In this document: positions 40,206 through 49,700 of the stretch, in pieces | Layout: each line of letters starts with the position of its first letter | How positions within the stretch are numbered: the first letter of the stretch is position 1 | NCBI GenBank assembly: GCA_947468665.1 | Contig: CANILH010000005.1 | Location: 1-64,000, forward strand | Length of the DNA stretch: 64,000 nt | Source of the DNA: Oligoflexales bacterium | Lineage (GTDB): Bacteria > Bdellovibrionota_B > Oligoflexia > Oligoflexales > RGVZ01 | Reading direction: 5' to 3' | Position numbers and translations under genes: made by a program | Notes under the pieces: generated by a model | Databases searched by the model: none | Told to the model about the DNA's origin: nothing | What the model saw: only the letters and a program-made list of their open reading frames with translations

Positions 40206-41387
40206 ATGCCACATTCCCGCCACAGGTACCTTAAGAGCATCCTGCTGGAGAAGCTGAAATTCTCACCTGTCGTGGCTATCCAAGGCGCTCGCCAGACAGG
40301 AAAAAGCTTCACCGCCCGCGAGCTTCTCAAAACAGACTGCCCCAAATCCGCTTATGTGACTTTGGATCGACCAAGTGATCGCGAGCTCGCTAAAAACGCG
40401 CCGGAGTCTTTTCTCGAAAATTACGCGGACCATGTTCCCATCATTATCGACGAGGCTCAAAAAGTACCGGAGCTATTTGACGCTGTTAAATTCATCGTCG
40501 ACAAGGACAAGAGGCCCGGTCAGTTTTTACTTCTCGGCTCGACCGAATTCTCAAAAAAGACACTCATTCGTGAATCTCTGACTGGCCGCATTTCGACCGC
40601 TAAAATGATGCCCTTTACCTGCGCCGAGGCGCTTCAGCTTCCCCTCAAAAAATCAGACTCCTGCTTCAGCGTACTGCCTTTGCCAAGATGCGAGCGCAAA
40701 GACCTAATGCGTCATCTTCAGCGGGGTGGAATGCCTGGAATTTTCAGTATTCACTCCGAGCGGGAGCGGATCGGCAAGCTCAAGGAATGGCTAGAGTTAA
40801 CTGTTTACCGTGACCTGACCCTGATCCCGAAGGTGAAAATTGACACCGATCTCGCCATGGCGATTCTTAGGGAAATCGCGCGTTTGGACGAACCAACCGC
40901 TGGAAATATCGCGAAAAAATTAAAACGCGACCTGCGCCGGATTCAGACTCATTTGAATTGCCTAGAACTTCTTTTTGTCATTCACAAGCTATCACCCATT
41001 GACGAGAGCAGCGGCAAGCCGATTTACTTCTTACTCGATGTCGCTTTCGCGCATTATTTCGAGGCGGACTTCGCGCGATGTCTCCATACATGGCTCGTAC
41101 AGGAGACTTTAGCCAACAAAGAATGGTCCGAAAACATTCGAGAGACCATCGGATATTATCGCAGCGCGAAGGGCGCCATGACGCACCTCATCATAAAACA
41201 CTCCCGCACGCGATGGGACGCGGTAAAAATAATCGCCAACGAGAAATTCAGCGCCAAGGATCTCTGGAGCCTGACCAGGCTACGGGAAAAACTCCCAGCT
41301 GAAGTCACGCTGAGCCTCCTCGCGCTGACCTCAACCTCGGCAGACCTCGAAGGTGTCAAATGCAAACCTTGGGAATCTATTGTCTAG
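40206..41387 (+). CDS. AAA ATPase with DUF4143-type C-terminus
   Basis: GARQTGKS Walker A, IIIDEAQKVPELF, GSTEFSKKTLIRESLTGR. Confidence 0.88.
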   Translation: MPHSRHRYLKSILLEKLKFSPVVAIQGARQTGKSFTARELLKTDCPKSAYVTLDRPSDRELAKNAPESFLENYADHVPIIIDEAQKVPELFDAVKFIVDKDKRPGQFLLLGSTEFSKKTLIRESLTGRISTAKMMPFTCAEALQLPLKKSDSCFSVLPLPRCERKDLMRHLQRGGMPGIFSIHSERERIGKLKEWLELTVYRDLTLIPKVKIDTDLAMAILREIARLDEPTAGNIAKKLKRDLRRIQTHLNCLELLFVIHKLSPIDESSGKPIYFLLDVAFAHYFEADFARCLHTWLVQETLANKEWSENIRETIGYYRSAKGAMTHLIIKHSRTRWDAVKIIANEKFSAKDLWSLTRLREKLPAEVTLSLLALTSTSADLEGVKCKPWESIV

Positions 41388-42515
41388 CCATTCACTAACA
41401 GCTCGCTCCGTGACGCCGCTCGCCAACGGAAACTACGTCGTGGCGAGTCCGAACTGGAGTAACGGCGGCACTGCCGCAAACGCAATGGGAGCCGTCACCT
41501 TCAGAAAAGGCGACGGAACTAGCGCCAACGGCGTCGTGTCGGCCGCCAACAGCCTCGTCGGCTCCAACGCGGGAGACAAGGTGGGCTTCTACGGCATCAA
41601 GGCTCTTTCGAAGGGAACTCCCGGCACGAACGGAAACTACGTGGTGCCGAGTCCGAACTGGAAAAACGGGTCCTTCGCGACGGCCGGAGCCGTCACCTGC
41701 GGCTCAGGAACGTCCGGCGTGTCGGGAACCATGTCGTCCTCAAACAGCCTCGTCGGCTCCTCGGCGGGAGACCTGGTCGGAAGCCTCAACGTCTACGATC
41801 CTAACTATACGGTATCCTCGCTTGTATTCGACCCAAGGTTCAACTCCATCACGGAGCTCGCCAACGAAAACTACGTCGTGTACGCCAGCTCCTTCTTAGA
41901 CCCAGCCTTAGGAGTCGGCCCAGGATCCGGCGCCGTGACGTTCAGAAAAGGAGACTGCTCGAACGTCGACGGAGTCGTCTCGTCCGCCAACAGCCTCATG
42001 GGCCACCTGGACTCAACTACGACCCCGGGCGTGACGGCCCTCACGGGCGGCAACTACGTCGTTCTAGAGCCGGGCTACAGCGACGGGGTCCATTACGTCG
42101 GCGCGGCAATTTTCATGGACGGAACCAGCGGGCGTACGTCCACCTGGTCCTCCGACGGAAACTCGAACGTAATATCGTCCTCAAACAGCCTCGTCGGTAA
42201 TAGCGACAACGACTTCGGCGCCGCGTCGGTCACCGCCCTCTCGAACGGCAACTACGTCGTGGCGTCTCCTAGCTATAACGAAGGGGGTCAGACCCTGGGA
42301 ATGGCCACATGGGGATCTGGCACCTCCGGCGTCTCTGGAAACGTGCAACGTCCAACAGTCTGACCGGGACAGCGTCGATGCCTATCGTCGGAATCGACGT
42401 CAACGGGAACGGATTCATCAGGGCGTTGTCCAACGGCAATTACTCCACCTCCGCCAAAGACCCGTTCGCGTTCATCGGCGACGGCTCGCTCATGAGCGCT
42501 GGGACGCTGCCTTAA
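41388..42515 (+). pseudogene. Frameshifted, 5'-truncated fragment of a repeat-rich surface-protein gene
   Basis: Repeats of the type LxNGNYVVxSPxW...GAVTFRKG...VSSANSLVG; frame changes near 42345 (ORF 42309-42515 continues NSLTGTAS...LSNGNYS). Confidence 0.7.
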
Positions 42516-42520
42516 TTAAG

Positions 42521-42640
42521 CGTGATTCACGAGTTCACCCACGATAGTTTTTATCTAGGTGAGGATGGCCCGACACACCAGCCTGTTGAGCACGTAATGA
42601 GTCTATGGCTCATTACGGATTTTTATCTGATGCGGCCGGC
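42521..42640 (+). pseudogene. 120-bp fragment of a transketolase gene
   Basis: Gapless alignment to 39081-39200 with 10 mismatches (about 92% identity). Confidence 0.93.
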
Positions 42641-42740
42641 AATGACCTATAGCGGTTTTAAACATGCGGTGTTAACATTTTGAAGAGATCTCGTAACACG
42701 ATAGTATCTTATTGAAAACCCGCACAAACATTGGGTCGAA

Positions 42741-43170
42741 AATGGCAGCTGGCAGCAATAGCTTATCAAAAAAGGACCTTTTAGACATCGTAGCTACCGT
42801 TCAAGCATGTCTGCCGTTAGCTCAGGGTGTATATATCTATGGCTCCATGGCTCGCGGCGAAGGCCGGTCCGACAGCGATGTAGATATCGCGGTCGTGCAA
42901 ATCAATCCGCTTGAACCGGAGCAGGCTTTGCAACTACGCAGTCAACTCGGTGTGCGCCTTGGTCGAGACATTGACGTTTTAGATCTTCGACGAGCATCAA
43001 CGGAGATCGCGTTTCAAGTTGTAGGAGAAGGGCAATGTATTTGGGGAGCGGAGGATGAAAGCGTCGCACTTTATGAAAATAGCATTATGTCGATGTATGC
43101 CAATCTTCAAAACGAGCGCAGGGAAATTATAGAAGACATTGTTAAACGCGGGAGTGTCTATGGCAAGTGA
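42741..43170 (+). CDS. mntA: MNT-domain nucleotidyltransferase (MntA-type antitoxin)
   Basis: GSMARGEGRSDSDVDIAV = GSX10DXD motif. Confidence 0.82.
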
Positions 43171-43573
43171 CCCGATCCTGTTAAGGAAGTCACAAATAAT
43201 TGAACGATGCGTTCAAAGAATTACCGAAGAGATGGGTGATGCTTCTGGCATCGAATCCCTCAGTCAGACCAAGCAGGATTCCGTCCTTCTGAACCTTGAG
43301 CGAGCTTGCCAAGCTAGTATCGATGCGGCAATGCGGATAGTACGGCTCAAAAAACTAGGACTACCGGCGGAGTCCCGAGAAGCTTTCAAACTCCTTCTTC
43401 AGGGGCATTTCATCGATGAGCAGCTTTATAAGCGCATGATCAGCATGGTCGGGTTTCGAAATACCGCAGTCCACGACTATCAGGGTCTTAATCTAAAAAT
43501 AATCGACGGTATCGTTCGAAGTCATTTGACGGATCTGATTTCGTTTGCGCGTGCGGCCATTTTGCTGGCATAG
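43161..43573 (+). CDS. hepT: HepT-type (DUF86) toxin
   Basis: RNTAVHDY motif; overlaps mntA; helical. Confidence 0.82.
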
Positions 43574-43611
43574 ATTATGGGTGCCCCACCTGATCCAAAA
43601 CCACCCCCTAG

Positions 43612-43800
43612 AATTAAGGGGACACCTATATGGACCAGCTCTTTTGAGTCAACCACAATTTGAAACCTTTGAAATATTTCGCGACTAATTAAGGGGACAC
43701 CCGACTGGTTTGTGAATTATTTGGCCAGCATCTCGCCTTAACAGACTGCCCAAAGACTTATGAATAGCCGGTCTCACAGCTCCGGCGTTGGAGTCACTGA
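43612..43800. mobile_element. Degenerate element remnant, inverted relative to window start
   Basis: AATTAAGGGGACACC at 43612 and 43687; 35-bp and 22-bp exact inverted matches to 277-311 and 138-159. Confidence 0.55.
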
Positions 43801-43893
43801 GTGACGCTGAACAGACACTTTGAGCGGCGATTCCCGGGTAAAAAAGCATCGTAGCGTATTAAAGAATTCTTTCCGGAATTCACCAATGGCAAG

Positions 43894-45090
43894 TCATCCA
43901 TTTACAAGGGCCAAAGCGGGGATAATGCTGGAACGTGGGGACAGATGCGCGAAATTTTCGCCCAAGGTCGCGTATATAATTTTCGCTTTGGGATAGGATT
44001 TCAAAAAACTCTGAGCGGCACCGACAGCCTGCGGACCTGGATAATCCTCCAAAATGGGAAGAATACCCAGTTCTCCCGCAGCGAATTTAAAGCAAATAGG
44101 AACATTCACGCCAGCGCGGGTCCGATACTGAAACAGCTCCGCGTTTAACTCTGGGCGATAGTGTGTCTGACACCTCAAGTTAGCGTAAAGAAAACGGGTC
44201 AGGTCAAACAGAGGATCCGTCCGATTACCAATAAGAAATGTCGCCTCCCCTTGATCTTCCATGACATACGCGGGTTTTTTGGCTGAACCCTCACATGGAA
44301 TCATGCGTATTAAAAATAGCGCCTCAAAGGCCCGCATAATTTTCACAATTGTTGGTCGCGAAATTCTCGTCGCCCTTGACGCGTCATTCCATTCAAATGG
44401 CTCATGCTGATGCATCGCGACGTACGTCAAAAGACCCCTTAGAGACTGAAATGAAAGTGAGGTATTCATCAACAGACGCAAGTCTCTTTCGAGAATAGTC
44501 TCCAACTGCGTCGCGATTTTTTGATTAAATAGTGATTTCTCACGCAGCGCGAATAACCCGGGCAGACCACCGCCGCGAAGATACCTCTCGACTACTTTAT
44601 CGCTGATGGCGGCTTTTTTGCGCGGTGACCATTTTTGCCATGATTTTGACAATTGAATCAAAGAATCCGGAAGAGCCTCCTGCATAGATTCCGATAGATC
44701 CATTGGTAAAAGCTCAAAATAAATGACACGACCAGTTAATGACTCCTGTATCGCCTTGCGACTGGAAAAACGAACTGATCCCGTTAGAATAAACTGCCCC
44801 GGCCGGGGATTTCGGCGCACTTGCTCTTTAAGGGCTGGAAACAATTCCGGCAAGAGCTGGCTTTCGTCCAGCACCGTTGGGTACTTGTCGATTGACTCCA
44901 AAAACCCAGTGGGGTCATTTAGAACTAAATCCCGTGTAACCCGCAAATCAAGACTATAGTAAGACTTCGATATATATGAGCTCAGGGTGGTTTTGCCCAC
45001 CTGACGATGACCCAACAAGGCCACTAAAGGGCTGAACTTCAACCCTTTTTGCAATTGCGCCAATAAATGTCTCTGTCGGAAATGGGGCAT
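43894..45090 (-). CDS. AAA ATPase with DUF4143-type C-terminus
   Basis: GHRQVGKT Walker A, VLDESQLLPELF, GSVRFSSRKAIQESLTGR. Confidence 0.88.
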   Translation of the reverse strand: MPHFRQRHLLAQLQKGLKFSPLVALLGHRQVGKTTLSSYISKSYYSLDLRVTRDLVLNDPTGFLESIDKYPTVLDESQLLPELFPALKEQVRRNPRPGQFILTGSVRFSSRKAIQESLTGRVIYFELLPMDLSESMQEALPDSLIQLSKSWQKWSPRKKAAISDKVVERYLRGGGLPGLFALREKSLFNQKIATQLETILERDLRLLMNTSLSFQSLRGLLTYVAMHQHEPFEWNDASRATRISRPTIVKIMRAFEALFLIRMIPCEGSAKKPAYVMEDQGEATFLIGNRTDPLFDLTRFLYANLRCQTHYRPELNAELFQYRTRAGVNVPICFKFAAGELGILPILEDYPGPQAVGAAQSFLKSYPKAKIIYATLGENFAHLSPRSSIIPALALVNG

Positions 45091-45132
45091 AGATGGAGCT
45101 TACATCTGGTCGGTAAAAATGTAAAGGCCCAA

Positions 45133-46416
45133 TTACATTTTTACATAGGTCGCGGGAGTTCGTGAAGACGGCGAAGTAAAAGCCACTAGCCTTGTGTCGC
45201 GACCACCGTGAGAAAAATGGCATGTGTGGCATGTAAATGATTTTAATTTTGTGAGCAAGGCCCGCCACGAGTCCTCGTCGGGACAAATGACATAGCCTGA
45301 AATATTATTGGATTTAGATAACCGCGCGAGCGCAAGACCCAGGCGCTCATAGATGGAGACGCTGCCGGTTTGTTTCGCGAGGCGAAGGCCATAGGGCGGA
45401 TTGAGTGGCAGAAATAATTCGAACCCGGTAGCGGCAAGAGTGTCGGGACTCGCCAGAAAATCATTTAATGTCATACGGACATCAATATCCACGCCGATAC
45501 TTTCTTTAAACGACGTTACCTGCGAGCTCAGCGCGTCAAATATTTCTGGCGTGTTATCACCAAACACTATTTTGGGCTTGCCCGCGCCCCTTGCTGCCAG
45601 AAGGCGCTTGCGAATGGAGGACATGGTTGCCTCGGGATGAAAGGAGAAGTCTTCGCAAGCGTAATGATCTCTGGTGAGAGCCGGAGTAATGTTGAGCACC
45701 CGGCAGACTGCTTCAAAACCAGTGGTTCCTGTTCCGGCAAATGGCGCCGCAACAGTTACCTCACCGCACGCGATTTTGTTCTTTAGGTCGCCGCCAATCT
45801 GTTTGGCACTCCAGAGGAAGCAAGCCGACGCGTGATGCTCGGGCAGCGGCGCGGTGGCACCACCCACGCGGGCTTTGTAGCCACGTTTATACAGAGGCTC
45901 ACCCGCGAGGCTGACCAAGATTCTTGTCCGGTTTTTGCCGCTGTCGATTCTAACACGGTGACTTTTTGACTCCGCTGCCTCTTCGTTTTCATTCTCACCA
46001 GCACCAAAACCCCAAGTCGCGACCGCGATCTCTCGGATGTCTTTAGCGGTGCCGACCACGGGATGACTGACCATTGCCGAGACCTTTGTGTCCGCCGCCA
46101 CGCCACCCTTAAATAATTCCCCTACTCCTGACGCCTCAAAAAATCCCTTCCAGTCACCCCGTGATGAGACGCGGCCACTGTGAATCACCCACTCCACATC
46201 GTGAGCGGTGGTGAGTCTTGCCACCAGCTCAAGGGCCTGGCGGTAGTCGCAGTCAGAGACCACCACGATGCCGTCTTCGATGACAGCAGCGGGCTTAAAT
46301 TTATATTTTTGGGTTGGGGCGTCCAGCACGGCAGACACGTCTTGTAACGTCAGATCGACCCAACCCGGGGCGGGGCGGACAAGAAAACGCTGGGGCTTGG
46401 CGAGATAAGAGGACAT
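45133..46416 (-). CDS. THUMP/UPF0020-type RNA methyltransferase
   Basis: FLPLNPPYGLRL motif, VAAPFAGTGTTGFEA. Confidence 0.72.
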   Translation of the reverse strand: MSSYLAKPQRFLVRPAPGWVDLTLQDVSAVLDAPTQKYKFKPAAVIEDGIVVVSDCDYRQALELVARLTTAHDVEWVIHSGRVSSRGDWKGFFEASGVGELFKGGVAADTKVSAMVSHPVVGTAKDIREIAVATWGFGAGENENEEAAESKSHRVRIDSGKNRTRILVSLAGEPLYKRGYKARVGGATAPLPEHHASACFLWSAKQIGGDLKNKIACGEVTVAAPFAGTGTTGFEAVCRVLNITPALTRDHYACEDFSFHPEATMSSIRKRLLAARGAGKPKIVFGDNTPEIFDALSSQVTSFKESIGVDIDVRMTLNDFLASPDTLAATGFELFLPLNPPYGLRLAKQTGSVSIYERLGLALARLSKSNNISGYVICPDEDSWRALLTKLKSFTCHTCHFSHGGRDTRLVAFTSPSSRTPATYVKM

Positions 46417-46661
46417 TGGGATCCCGATCTATTGATAGGCATTGACGGGCACCGGATGCTCCGGCCTGCTTAGGAATTGTGCGTTTGCCGGTATTGCTGG
46501 GAATAAGCAAGCAAAAAGCTCCATGCTGACCCCCGCGGGCGGCATCATTTTTAGACCTCAACCCCCCGTCCTTGTTGCATTTAACGAACAATTTAGTAGT
46601 CTCTCTGTTCGCCGGAATGTGTTCCGGCGGTTATATTGAAATACCTTTGGAGTTTAAGAAC

Positions 46662-47090
46662 ATGACACAACAAACATTCTCGATCATCAAACCAGACGCC
46701 GTTGAGCGTAACCTCGTCGGCAAAATCATCGGCCGCTTCGAGGAAGAAGGCCTTAACGTGGTCGCTCTCGAGATGCGCCACCTCGCCCGCCACGAAGCTG
46801 AGGGATTCTACGCGGAGCACAAAGCCCGTCCATTCTTCGGCGAACTTTGCGACTTTATGACACGCAGTCCAGTATGTCTGATGGCTCTTGAGGGACCAGA
46901 CGCCGTCGCTAAAAACCGCAAAATCATGGGCGCCACAAACCCAGCTAACGCTGACGCTGGCACCATCCGCAAGCTTTTCGCCAAATCAGTCGGCGAAAAC
47001 AGCGTTCACGGTTCTGACAGCCCAGAAGCGGCTGCCCGTGAGATCAGCTATTTCTTCCGCGGCATCAGCGTTTATCCTAAGAAGAAATAA
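46662..47090 (+). CDS. ndk: Nucleoside diphosphate kinase
   Basis: [35 protein letters not shown]. Confidence 0.97.
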   Translation: MTQQTFSIIKPDAVERNLVGKIIGRFEEEGLNVVALEMRHLARHEAEGFYAEHKARPFFGELCDFMTRSPVCLMALEGPDAVAKNRKIMGATNPANADAGTIRKLFAKSVGENSVHGSDSPEAAAREISYFFRGISVYPKKK

Positions 47091-47126
47091 TTACCTGAAT
47101 TGAATCAGTTTTTTCAGACCCCCACC

Positions 47127-47149
47127 GGGCAGACCACGACGGTCTGCCC
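47127..47149 (+). terminator. Perfect 9-bp hairpin between ndk and tex
   Basis: GGGCAGACC-ACGAC-GGTCTGCCC, followed by a short T tract. Confidence 0.45.
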
Positions 47150-47199
47150 CGGGTTTCTGCTGAATAAAGATGACAATAGATAGAAAGGACACTCTCAAA

Positions 47200-49635
47200 A
47201 TGCAAAACATGATCGACATTCTGAAACAACTCGCCTCCGAGCTTAAACTCCAGGCCCACCAGGTCAACAACACCGTCAAATTACTGGTTGAGGAAGAATG
47301 TACGATCCCGTTCGTTGCCCGTTACCGCAAAGAAATGACCGGATCCATGGACGAAGTCCAGATCCGCGATCTCCGCGACCGCTATAATTACCTAGTCGAG
47401 CTTGAAACCAACAAAGAAAAATACCTGAAAGTCGTGGAAGAATTCTGTCAGAAGAACGCCGCCTATGCCGGAAAATTCCCCGAACTCCAAAAAAAGTTCC
47501 AGGCCTGCAAAACCAAACAGGAGCTTGAGGATCTTTACCTTCCATTCAAACCAAAACGCCGCACCAAGGCTCAAATCGCCCGCGAAAAAGGCCTTGAGCC
47601 TTTGCTCGAGGCGATCCTGACCCAGCGCGCCACACTCACTGATCTTATCGCTCTCGCGACGACCTATATCACCGCTCCTGACGCGAATATCGACGTGTCA
47701 CTCAAAATCCCGACCGCTGAAGCGGCTCTCCAGGGCGCCGGCGACATTCTCGCTGAGCGCGTGAGTGAGACCGCCGAGCTTCGCGCCATGGTTCGTGTCA
47801 CATCCGCTGACACCGGCGTCCTTGTCGCCAAAAAATCCGAAAGTTCCGACGCCGCCAAATCTGAGGAGGACATACTCGATAGCAAACTCGCCGGCAGAGG
47901 CAAAAAAGGCGAAGCCCACAAATACGAAAATTACTTCGACTTCCGCGAATCCATCAAAACCTGCCCAAGCCACCGCGTTATGGCGGTTCGCCGCGGCGAG
48001 GCTGAGAAGATCCTTCGGATCGCCATTGAGGTGGATACCGCGAAAATCGTGGAAGACCTCACCAAGGCCGTGGTCGGCACAACACCCATCACACCGGCCG
48101 CCCGCGCCTGGATGGCTCAGGTCGCAGATGATTGTTACCGCAGACTCCTCGCACCGTCCATTGAGACCGAAATACGTCTTGAGCTCAAAAACCGCGCCGA
48201 GGCCGACTCCATCAGAGTCTTCACCAAGAATCTTGAGAATCTTCTGCTACTGCCACCGATTCCGCAAAAAGTCGTTATGGGCGTTGACCCTGGTATTCGC
48301 ACTGGGTCAAAACTCTCCGTCATCAGCGAGACGGGTGCCGTGCTGTTTCATACCACCGTTTACCCAGACTTCAGACAAGACGGCACCATCGACTCACCCA
48401 AAACCCGCCAGACCAAAGACATCATAGCGAACACACTGCGGACCCACAAAGTCCAGTACATCGCAATCGGCAACGGCACTGGCTCCCGCGAGATCGACCG
48501 CATCATCCGTGATGTCCTGAAAGAGGGCAGTTTTAACGACGTAAAACGCTTGATCGTCAACGAGTCCGGTGCATCTGTTTATTCCGCCGACGAGATCGCC
48601 CGCGAGGAGTTCCCTGATCTTGACGCGACCATCCGCTCGGCGATCTCCATCGCCCGGAGACTCCAGGATCCTCTCGCTGAACTTGTAAAGATCGACCCCC
48701 GCTCCATCGGAGTTGGTCAGTATCAGCACGACGTCAACGTCACAAAACTGAAACTCTCTCTTGAGGATGTTGTCGAGTCCTGCGTTAACAAGGTCGGAGT
48801 CAACATCAACACCGCCTCCTATAAACTCCTTGGCTACGTCTCCGGCATCGGCGCTTCGCTCGCTAAAGCGATCGTCACTCACAGGGATAAGAACGGACAA
48901 TTCACATCCCGCGCCGAGGTCAACAAAGTCCCGGGCTTCGGACCAAAGGCCTTTGAGCAGGCCGCAGGATTCCTCCGGGTTCCTGAGTCCAAAAACCCAC
49001 TGGACAACTCATCGGTTCACCCTGAGCGTTACTCCATCGTAGAGCAGATCGCCAAGGATCTTGGATCAAGCGTCTCTGATCTCGTGGGTAAACGCACCGC
49101 GGTTGACGCGATCCCTCTTGAGAAGTACGTCAACGAAGCCGTCGGTCTTCCGACACTGCGTGACATCGCGGCTGAGCTGATCAAACCCGGCCGTGACCCA
49201 CGCGAAGACGGCATCCGCCTCACATACTCTGACGATGTCTCCGAGATCGATGATCTTCGTCCGGGGATGGTTCTCCAGGGAACAGTCACCAACGTCACTA
49301 ACTTCGGAGCGTTCGTGGACATCGGCGTTCACCAGGACGGCCTAATTCACATCTCAGAGCTCTCAGACCAGTTTGTGACCGACCCCTCGTCTGTCGTGGC
49401 CGTGGGAGACGTCTTGTCTGTGCGGATTCTGGATGCTGACAAAATCAAAAAACGCATCAGTCTCTCGGCCAAGTCACAGTCTCGCGCTGGAGCGGCTGGA
49501 GGCTCAGCGACGACTCGTCCGGCTCAGCCAGCTATGGCTGCCGCTACCAGAGGGGCACCAGCTAAAGCCGCTCCAAAGGTACCGGAGAAGTCCCACAACA
49601 TGACTGATCTGCTGTCGAAGTTTGGGCGTAAATAA
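47200..49635 (+). CDS. tex: Tex-family RNA-binding transcription accessory protein (S1 domain)
   Basis: TIPFVARYRKEMTGSMDEVQIRDL; C-terminal S1 VTNFGAFVDIGVHQDGLIHISEL. Confidence 0.95.
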   Translation: MQNMIDILKQLASELKLQAHQVNNTVKLLVEEECTIPFVARYRKEMTGSMDEVQIRDLRDRYNYLVELETNKEKYLKVVEEFCQKNAAYAGKFPELQKKFQACKTKQELEDLYLPFKPKRRTKAQIAREKGLEPLLEAILTQRATLTDLIALATTYITAPDANIDVSLKIPTAEAALQGAGDILAERVSETAELRAMVRVTSADTGVLVAKKSESSDAAKSEEDILDSKLAGRGKKGEAHKYENYFDFRESIKTCPSHRVMAVRRGEAEKILRIAIEVDTAKIVEDLTKAVVGTTPITPAARAWMAQVADDCYRRLLAPSIETEIRLELKNRAEADSIRVFTKNLENLLLLPPIPQKVVMGVDPGIRTGSKLSVISETGAVLFHTTVYPDFRQDGTIDSPKTRQTKDIIANTLRTHKVQYIAIGNGTGSREIDRIIRDVLKEGSFNDVKRLIVNESGASVYSADEIAREEFPDLDATIRSAISIARRLQDPLAELVKIDPRSIGVGQYQHDVNVTKLKLSLEDVVESCVNKVGVNINTASYKLLGYVSGIGASLAKAIVTHRDKNGQFTSRAEVNKVPGFGPKAFEQAAGFLRVPESKNPLDNSSVHPERYSIVEQIAKDLGSSVSDLVGKRTAVDAIPLEKYVNEAVGLPTLRDIAAELIKPGRDPREDGIRLTYSDDVSEIDDLRPGMVLQGTVTNVTNFGAFVDIGVHQDGLIHISELSDQFVTDPSSVVAVGDVLSVRILDADKIKKRISLSAKSQSRAGAAGGSATTRPAQPAMAAATRGAPAKAAPKVPEKSHNMTDLLSKFGRK

Positions 49636-49700
49636 AATTAGTGCAAAAAAAAGAGACACATGGTATCTAGCTTCCTCCAATAATTCGGAGGAGTTAGACC

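Noticed and set aside
40206-45090. Phage-defence island
   Set aside because: A TA pair and DUF4143 ATPases alone do not establish defence; no nuclease, helicase or known defence core seen.
47765-48427. 220-aa + strand ORF inside tex
   Set aside because: Alternative frame of tex; proline/serine-rich shadow translation.
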